Assembly: GCA_025934615.1 (NCBI GenBank)
Contig: JAICXS010000038.1
Span: forward strand, 1-10,107
DNA from: Nitrospiraceae bacterium
GTDB lineage: Bacteria; Nitrospirota; Nitrospiria; Nitrospirales; Nitrospiraceae
Length of the DNA: 10,107 nt
Direction: 5' to 3'
The position numbers and the translations under genes were made by a program. Each line of letters begins with the position of its first letter. Within the stretch, counting starts at the first letter, position 1. The notes under the pieces were generated by a model. The model did not search any database. It saw only the letters and a program-made list of their open reading frames with translations, and was not told where the DNA came from. Below are positions 5,794 through 10,107 of the stretch, piece by piece.

Positions 5794-7437
5794 ATGAGCA
5801 TTCATCCGCTAGCGGGGAAGCCCGTCCCGGTAGAGTTTTTAATCGATGTCGACAAGCTTCAGCAAACCTATGCCGAGCACCGGCCGGATACCGGCGATTC
5901 CAACCAATTGGTGAGTTTTGGAACGAGCGGACACCGCGGCACGCCGTCAGACGGCACGTTTACTGAAGCGCATGTCCTCGCTATGACGCAAGCGATTTGC
6001 GATTACCGGCGTACCAACGGGATCAGCGGGCCGCTATTTATGGGGAAGGATACTCATGCCCTCTCGGGTCCGGCAGAGCGGACTGCCCTCGAGGTGCTGG
6101 CCGCCAACGCCGTCGACACCTTTATTCAGCGTGATGACGGCGTGACGCCGACTCCGGCGATCTCCCGCGCGATTATCGTGCATAACCGAGAACGCTATAA
6201 AGATCCGGCGGATGGTATTGTCGTCACGCCTTCGCACAATCCGCCCTCTGCGGGCGGCTTCAAATATAACCCTCCGAACGGTGGACCGGCCGACACCGAC
6301 GTAACGACATGGATTCAGAACCGGGCCAATGACTTGCTTCGCCAATCGAATCGAAGTGTCAATCGCCTCGCGTACTGCTCTGCTCTGAAAGCAGACACCA
6401 CCCATCAGATCGATTTTGCCGCACCGTATGTGAACGATTTGGCGACCGTCATCGACCTCGACGTCATTCGCGACTCCGGTCTCCGGATTGGGATCGACCC
6501 GCTCGGCGGAGCGGCTGCCGGATATTGGGCGCCGATGAAGGCACAGTACGGGCTCAACGTGACCGTGGTTAATTCGATACTTGATCCGACATTTCGATTC
6601 ATGACGCTGGATCATGACGGCAAGATTCGGATGGATTGTTCCAGTCCCTATGCCATGGCCGGTCTGGTCGCGCTCAAAGATCAATTCGACATTGCTTTCG
6701 GCAACGACGCCGACTCAGACCGCCATGGCATTGTGACACGCTCGATGGGATTGATGAACCCGAACCATTACCTCGCAGTCGCCATTCGATACTTGCTCAC
6801 TCATCGGCCTCAGTGGCCTCGAACTGCATGGGTGGGAAAGACGGTGGTGAGCAGCAGTTTAATCGACCGAGTGGTCCATGACTTCGGCCGTCCGCTCCGC
6901 GAAGTTCCTGTCGGGTTCAAATGGTTTGCGCCAGGCCTCTTGGACGGCTCCTGTTGCTTCGGCGGCGAGGAAAGCGCGGGGGCCGCTTTTCTTCGCACAG
7001 ACGGCACGGTCTGGACGACAGACAAGGACGGTCTCCTACTTGGCCTGCTTGCGGCGGAGATCACGGCTCGAACCGGCAAAGACCCCGGTGAGCACTATCG
7101 TGAACTCGCGACGCAGTTCGGCACACCATACTATGTGAGGATCGACGCGCCGGCGACACCGGACCAAAAGAAACGGTTGGGAAAGTTGTCGCCGGAAGAC
7201 ATCACGGCGACCCTGCTGGCCGGCGATCCTATCGTGGCCCGGCTGACACGCGCCGGAAACGCCCCGATCGGCGGGTTGAAAATCGTGACGGGCAAGGGAT
7301 GGTTCGCGGCTCGCCCGTCCGGCACGGAACATATGTACAAGCTCTATGCAGAAAGTTTCGTCAGCCATTCGCATTTAGAAGCGCTTGTCGAAGAGGCGCA
7401 GCAGATCATCAGCCAAATCTTGACCGGGCGTCACTGA
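5794..7437 (+). CDS. pgm: Phosphoglucomutase, alpha-D-glucose-specific
   Basis: This cytosolic enzyme interconverts glucose 1-phosphate and glucose 6-phosphate, linking glycolysis to glycogen, trehalose and nucleotide-sugar synthesis. The 547 residues match E. coli Pgm (546) almost exactly. Family motifs are intact: SFGTSGHRGTP (41-51), the active-site loop TPSHNPP with phospho-acceptor Ser147, the metal-binding loop NDADSDRHG with Asp305, Asp307 and Asp309, the sugar-binding GGEESAGA (390-397), and the C-terminal phosphate-binding RPSGTEHMYK (507-516). The start is fixed by GGAGG 8 bases upstream. It is divergent from the membrane protein unit and is followed after 22 bases by a secreted protein gene on the same strand, which may share its transcript. 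I see no other glycogen or trehalose gene in the window. Confidence 0.97.
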   Translation: MSIHPLAGKPVPVEFLIDVDKLQQTYAEHRPDTGDSNQLVSFGTSGHRGTPSDGTFTEAHVLAMTQAICDYRRTNGISGPLFMGKDTHALSGPAERTALEVLAANAVDTFIQRDDGVTPTPAISRAIIVHNRERYKDPADGIVVTPSHNPPSAGGFKYNPPNGGPADTDVTTWIQNRANDLLRQSNRSVNRLAYCSALKADTTHQIDFAAPYVNDLATVIDLDVIRDSGLRIGIDPLGGAAAGYWAPMKAQYGLNVTVVNSILDPTFRFMTLDHDGKIRMDCSSPYAMAGLVALKDQFDIAFGNDADSDRHGIVTRSMGLMNPNHYLAVAIRYLLTHRPQWPRTAWVGKTVVSSSLIDRVVHDFGRPLREVPVGFKWFAPGLLDGSCCFGGEESAGAAFLRTDGTVWTTDKDGLLLGLLAAEITARTGKDPGEHYRELATQFGTPYYVRIDAPATPDQKKRLGKLSPEDITATLLAGDPIVARLTRAGNAPIGGLKIVTGKGWFAARPSGTEHMYKLYAESFVSHSHLEALVEEAQQIISQILTGRH

Positions 7438-7459
7438 CGACACGGCTGATCCCTCACCC

Positions 7460-8683
7460 ATGAAGCACATGAAACATCCGTCCGGCCATTTCATCTCATT
7501 CTCTCTTGCCCTCATGCTCCTGTTAGTCCGGTCGGTCCTGTCTGCTCCGTACACGCTTTCCGCGGATCACGAACACTCCGCAATCGAAGCCATGGTATTT
7601 CATCCGTTTGCTCATGATCTTGTCGCTCTCATGCTCCCTATTGCCTTTAGGGGAATCAGCTCGGAAGGGAACACCTCCCTATCACTTTCATTAGTTGACG
7701 CCGTCTATTGCTGCAGCGAACACCGCGGTGGGACGGCAAAATTCCTCGGCATTCTGTATCCGGGGGAGTCTCAGGACCGTCGAATCGCCCCTGTATTACG
7801 GGAAGAGGATTGTCATGGCTCTCCACCAACTGTCCTGAAGAGACTTATCGCCAATCCTGACGCCCCGCACTGGCTCGGACTCGTCGAGCTGGACGTGAAG
7901 TGGACACCCTGGCAGGTTCAATTCACACCCACCAAACTTCAAGGTCTCGCAAAATCGCAGCACCCTAAGGTCGGAGTGCACTTGTCACATGACGCCACAA
8001 GGATCTATCCGACATCGTTCACGATACCGGCGGAACATGGAAAGCTCATACCGGTACACTTCTCCTTTGACGTGGCCGGCCAAGCTATCGTCTTGAACGG
8101 CCTGGTGGTCGAGACACCACCGGCGCACTACAATCCTACCTTTACGGGCAAGGTTCCCGAAAAGCTACCTTCAGGCGCCAATGCAGTGATCGCCATCCCG
8201 CATACAGTCGCCAATGCCGTCGTGACGCAATATCTGGCCGGTGAGGCCTACGTTATCCCGCTCACACAGTCGGCTCCCCCGATCGCACTCAAGAATCCCG
8301 TCATGGCGGGAAGCCGGAATAAATATGTCACCACGTCCTTGCTTGGTCTTCGAGAATATCCGGACGCCTTCAATCTTGAGACTGAATGGATCGGAGACGA
8401 TTTGCGCCTCAGCAGGCTGTCTTTGACTCCTCGCCACACGGCATGTGGGTTGGATATGGTCTGCGAGGTTAAGAGAGCCGGATTAGACGCTCTGGCCACG
8501 TCCCTCACGCGTCTTCTTCACGCGCAGTACAAAAACATTCCATTACGATCGGTCATTCTTCAGGACGTTATGTCAGTGAAACTCAATGACCGGTCTGTGA
8601 GAGTACACGCTCAGGTGCTCCGGGCCGAAGCCACTGCGAGAGACTTGATCCTCTATACAAAGCTTACGCTGAACGTTCCATAA
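7460..8683 (+). CDS. Secreted protein of unknown function
   Basis: I do not recognise this 407-residue protein. The N-terminus is a Sec-type signal: basic residues at 2-5, hydrophobic core FISFSLALMLLLV (11-23), and RSVLSA before a likely cleavage near residue 29. There is no lipobox Cys and no later membrane helix, so it is probably periplasmic or exported. The mature part is rich in beta-like alternating segments and has five Cys (84, 85, 118, 329, 335), which could form disulfides. The C-terminal third has alternating strand patterns, such as NDRSVRVHAQVL and LILYTKLTLNVP, around a helical stretch (about 339-356), vaguely like lipid-binding tubular domains; this is only a hint. It starts 22 bases after pgm with no visible Shine-Dalgarno. 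ATG 7469 is an alternative start. It may be translated as part of the pgm transcript. Confidence 0.72.
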   Translation: MKHMKHPSGHFISFSLALMLLLVRSVLSAPYTLSADHEHSAIEAMVFHPFAHDLVALMLPIAFRGISSEGNTSLSLSLVDAVYCCSEHRGGTAKFLGILYPGESQDRRIAPVLREEDCHGSPPTVLKRLIANPDAPHWLGLVELDVKWTPWQVQFTPTKLQGLAKSQHPKVGVHLSHDATRIYPTSFTIPAEHGKLIPVHFSFDVAGQAIVLNGLVVETPPAHYNPTFTGKVPEKLPSGANAVIAIPHTVANAVVTQYLAGEAYVIPLTQSAPPIALKNPVMAGSRNKYVTTSLLGLREYPDAFNLETEWIGDDLRLSRLSLTPRHTACGLDMVCEVKRAGLDALATSLTRLLHAQYKNIPLRSVILQDVMSVKLNDRSVRVHAQVLRAEATARDLILYTKLTLNVP

Positions 8684-8755
8684 CCGTTGATGTGTCATCT
8701 TCTTAACCGCTCCTTCCAATCCATACCGCTGCACACTTCCCGCAATCCGGCTGCT

Positions 8756-9091
8756 TCACTTGTCGGATGACGGCGGCGTATGGGACTTCGTATCGTTAGG
8801 CTTGGTGTTCTCGCCGCGGTCCTTGGACGAATCCGACTCATCTGGGCTGTCCGGGATTTTCCCCTCGTTCAGCTTCTTCATCAGTTCGATAGCACTCGGA
8901 GGGACCGGTCCAGGATTCTGTCGAGGGTCTTGTCCTCGGGTATCCTCGAAGGTTCTCGTGTCTCGAGAATCAATCGTTGGCGGTGACATGATTTGCGCAA
9001 AAAGCATCCGCTCGCCCAAGAAAATTGAAAGAACGACAACCGTTGCCATCCCTGCCATATTATGCACTGCTCGAACCGCAACTCCTTCCAT
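8756..9091 (-). CDS. Small exported, probably disordered protein
   Basis: I do not recognise this 111-residue protein. ATG 9091 is chosen over the longer frame (ATG 9130) because AGGAGGTG lies just three bases upstream. Residues 12-32 (MAGMATVVVLSIFLGERMLFA) form a hydrophobic segment that could be a signal peptide cut after LFA, or a membrane anchor. The remainder has low complexity and is rich in Pro, Asp, Ser, Lys and Glu (PDSPDESDSSKDRGENTKP), with one short helix-like stretch (AIELMKKLNEG). A disordered periplasmic or surface-exposed tail is likely. It is convergent to the secreted protein at 7460-8683, from which it is separated by 72 bases with no clear terminator. A TATAAA box at 9148-9153 could belong to its promoter, without a good -35. 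Confidence 0.65.
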   Translation of the reverse strand: MEGVAVRAVHNMAGMATVVVLSIFLGERMLFAQIMSPPTIDSRDTRTFEDTRGQDPRQNPGPVPPSAIELMKKLNEGKIPDSPDESDSSKDRGENTKPNDTKSHTPPSSDK

Positions 9092-9093
9092 GT

Positions 9094-9101
9094 CACCTCC
9101 T
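9094..9101 (-). promoter_or_regulatory. Strong Shine-Dalgarno deciding the start at 9091
   Basis: AGGAGGTG on the minus strand is almost fully complementary to the anti-Shine-Dalgarno of 16S rRNA and lies 2 bases before ATG 9091. It overrules the upstream in-frame ATG 9130. Confidence 0.75.
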
Positions 9102-9230
9102 ATTTTCTGTTTCTCCTTTATGAATGACACCGCTCTTTCTATCCGATTTTATACTGATGGAGGGGCGCAGGACCAGCACGATGCCGGTGTCTCTCTCATT
9201 GTTTTAAGATAGCACGTTGTGAAGTGGCAC

Positions 9231-9252
9231 GCCCTTGAATACCGGCAAGGGC
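9231..9252. repeat. 7-bp perfect inverted repeat
   Basis: GCCCTTG (9231-9237) and CAAGGGC (9246-9252) are exact reverse complements around an 8-base loop. Neither strand has a T-run after the stem, so an intrinsic terminator is unlikely. Confidence 0.5.
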
Positions 9253-9290
9253 CGATTCACAGGATGTAACGTTCGTCGTCCTGCGGGTCC

Positions 9291-9314
9291 TGGTGTCAAG
9301 TCGACACGACACCA
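9291..9314. repeat. 7-bp inverted repeat with an alternative nested pairing
   Basis: TGGTGTC (9291-9297) pairs with GACACCA (9308-9314) around 10 bases. Inside it GTGTC can pair instead with GACAC (9303-9307), so two mutually exclusive stems are possible. No T-run follows. Confidence 0.5.
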
Positions 9315-9368
9315 CCTATCCGGTGCATTCCTGCTCCATTCTTGTCCCCTACCCGGCTTTTCCGTAAT

Positions 9369-9385
9369 CAGCGGGCCGGCCGCTG
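9369..9385. repeat. 6-bp G+C-rich inverted repeat
   Basis: CAGCGG (9369-9374) and CCGCTG (9380-9385) flank a 5-base loop and include the GGCCGGCC palindrome. It has no T-run and could arise by chance in G+C-rich DNA. Confidence 0.35.
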
Positions 9386-9417
9386 TATCCGGTCGTAATA
9401 ATGGCTAGTGAACACTG

Positions 9418-9612
9418 TTGAGAAGATCAAGAATCGAGTATGCCGATACGACCTATCTCGGATGTGCATGGCAAGACCATACGGAAGGACCGAACAATGC
9501 AAGAGTCACTCTGGTGGATACGGAGATTTTTATTTGTCCCTATTCGGCTGAAGCGGTGATGACCATTCAAGCCGTCCAGGCTGATCTAAGAGATGATCTT
9601 CGATTTGTCTAA
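9418..9612 (+). CDS. Doubtful 64-residue short frame
   Basis: A frame from TTG 9418 to TAA 9610-9612 encodes 64 residues with no recognised motif. In its favour, about 40% of codons begin with G, as coding frames do, and the C-terminal half (VTLVDTEIFICPYSAEAVMTI) reads like protein. Against it are the absence of an ATG start or Shine-Dalgarno and the short length. It may be a small gene or the remnant of a decayed one. An overlapping 39-residue basic frame with an ATG start (9440-9559) is an alternative with equally thin support. Confidence 0.22.
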   Translation: MRRSRIEYADTTYLGCAWQDHTEGPNNARVTLVDTEIFICPYSAEAVMTIQAVQADLRDDLRFV

Positions 9613-9685
9613 GCCCTATTAGAAGCGATCCAGAACGGATGAACTAAGCCGGAATATTTCCATAACCGTTACTCCCTTGAACCGA

Positions 9686-10107
9686 CTAGCGCAGAGCGGG
9701 CAGGTCCGCGTTCGTGATTGCAGGATCGGAATGGTAATGCGACATCGCTTCCGGCATCCATTGTTCAATCTGTTCGATGCGTTTGCCGTGGCTCGGATGC
9801 GTGGAGAGAAATTCTGGCGGTTGCCCCTTGCTGAACTGCTCCATCCTTTCCCATAAATGGATCGCTTCATGGGGATCATAGCCGGCATCCGCCATCAGAA
9901 TGATGCCGATATGGTCAGCTTCGGATTCATGCTTTCGACTATACGGTAAGATAAAACCGTAGTTGGCGAGCGCGCCGCCTGCCAATTGGGCGAGCTGCGG
10001 GCTGACCCCCTGGGAAGCGGCGCCCAACGTCGCGCCGACAACCGCGGCCTGCGCCAGCACGCCTTGGCTCATGCGTTCGGCGCCATGCCGCGCCAGCGCA
10101 TGCGTCA
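9686..10107 (-). CDS. M48-family zinc metallopeptidase, C-terminal part (N-terminus beyond window)
   Basis: The visible 139 residues are the C-terminal part of a peptidase of the M48 family (the LoiP/YcaL/BepA-like bacterial branch that acts in envelope quality control). The frame runs off the right edge. Its first visible residues, THALARHGAERMSQ, are the second half of the zinc motif HExxH, so the His here is the second zinc ligand; the first His and catalytic Glu lie outside. The third ligand is the first Glu of SRKHESEADHIGIILMADAGYDP, the typical ExxAD block. A long Ala/Gly-rich stretch lies between. STHPSHGKRIEQIEQWMPEA near the C-terminus is the family's usual substrate-side motif. No TPR repeats follow, so it is the short single-domain type. 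An ATG at 10072 is internal, not the start. A signal peptide or lipobox is expected upstream but cannot be seen. Confidence 0.92.
   Translation of the reverse strand, partial: THALARHGAERMSQGVLAQAAVVGATLGAASQGVSPQLAQLAGGALANYGFILPYSRKHESEADHIGIILMADAGYDPHEAIHLWERMEQFSKGQPPEFLSTHPSHGKRIEQIEQWMPEAMSHYHSDPAITNADLPALR

Larger units (their letters stand above)
9092..9685. other. 594-base stretch without a secure gene, with several small inverted repeats
   Basis: Between two minus-strand genes lies a region with no recognisable protein. It holds the ribosome binding site and upstream region of the gene ending at 9091, three short inverted repeats within about 155 bases (9231-9252, 9291-9314, 9369-9385), and one doubtful short frame (9418-9612). 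The part just downstream of the M48 peptidase stop (9613-9685) shows no terminator hairpin. Confidence 0.5.

Noticed and set aside
6034..6684. 216-residue minus-strand frame
   Set aside because: It lies wholly inside pgm, which is intact on the plus strand; long antisense frames are common in G+C-rich genes.
8760..9212. 150-residue plus-strand frame opposite the small exported protein
   Set aside because: The minus-strand frame has a near-consensus Shine-Dalgarno and a signal-like segment; the plus frame has neither.
1..10107. Search for CRISPR arrays, insertion sequence ends, tRNA genes and phage genes
   Set aside because: No regularly spaced repeats, terminal inverted repeats with a transposase, cloverleaf or phage protein was seen.

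Overview
The window looks like a chromosomal segment of a free-living Gram-negative bacterium with roughly 55% G+C. The style of the proteins fits Nitrospirota (Nitrospira-like): response regulators with a Pro-rich insert, a purM-purN pair, and secreted proteins of unknown family. This assignment rests on my reading of the proteins, not on a database search, and is moderate at best. There is no tRNA, rRNA, CRISPR array, insertion sequence or phage gene, and nothing points clearly to recent transfer.

Left block (minus strand, read right to left): a flavin amine oxidase (3055-1697), then purM (1638-586), then purN (611 to the left edge, C-terminus cut off). purM and purN overlap by 26 bases and encode two steps of de novo purine synthesis. 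The amine oxidase lies 58 bases upstream of purM and may share its transcript, but purM has its own candidate promoter.

Central signalling block: a cytosolic REC-histidine kinase hybrid (3304-4470, plus) is convergent with a two-gene minus-strand unit. That unit is a single-helix membrane protein of unknown family (5629-5087) followed 18 bases later by a stand-alone receiver protein with an enlarged loop (5068-4580). A good sigma70-like promoter precedes the membrane protein. The kinase start lies next to a perfect 9-bp inverted repeat. The three genes may form one phosphorelay, but this is inference from position only.

Right block: phosphoglucomutase pgm (5794-7437, plus), with a clear ribosome binding site, is followed after 22 bases by a secreted protein of unknown function (7460-8683). 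Convergent to it is a small exported, probably disordered protein (9091-8756, minus) with a near-perfect Shine-Dalgarno. About 590 bases without a secure gene follow, holding several small inverted repeats and one doubtful short frame. At the right edge is the C-terminal part of an M48 zinc metallopeptidase (minus), cut within its HExxH motif.

Most of the window is ordinary metabolism and signalling. The least explained parts are the membrane protein/receiver/kinase cluster, the secreted protein behind pgm, and the structured gap at 9092-9685.
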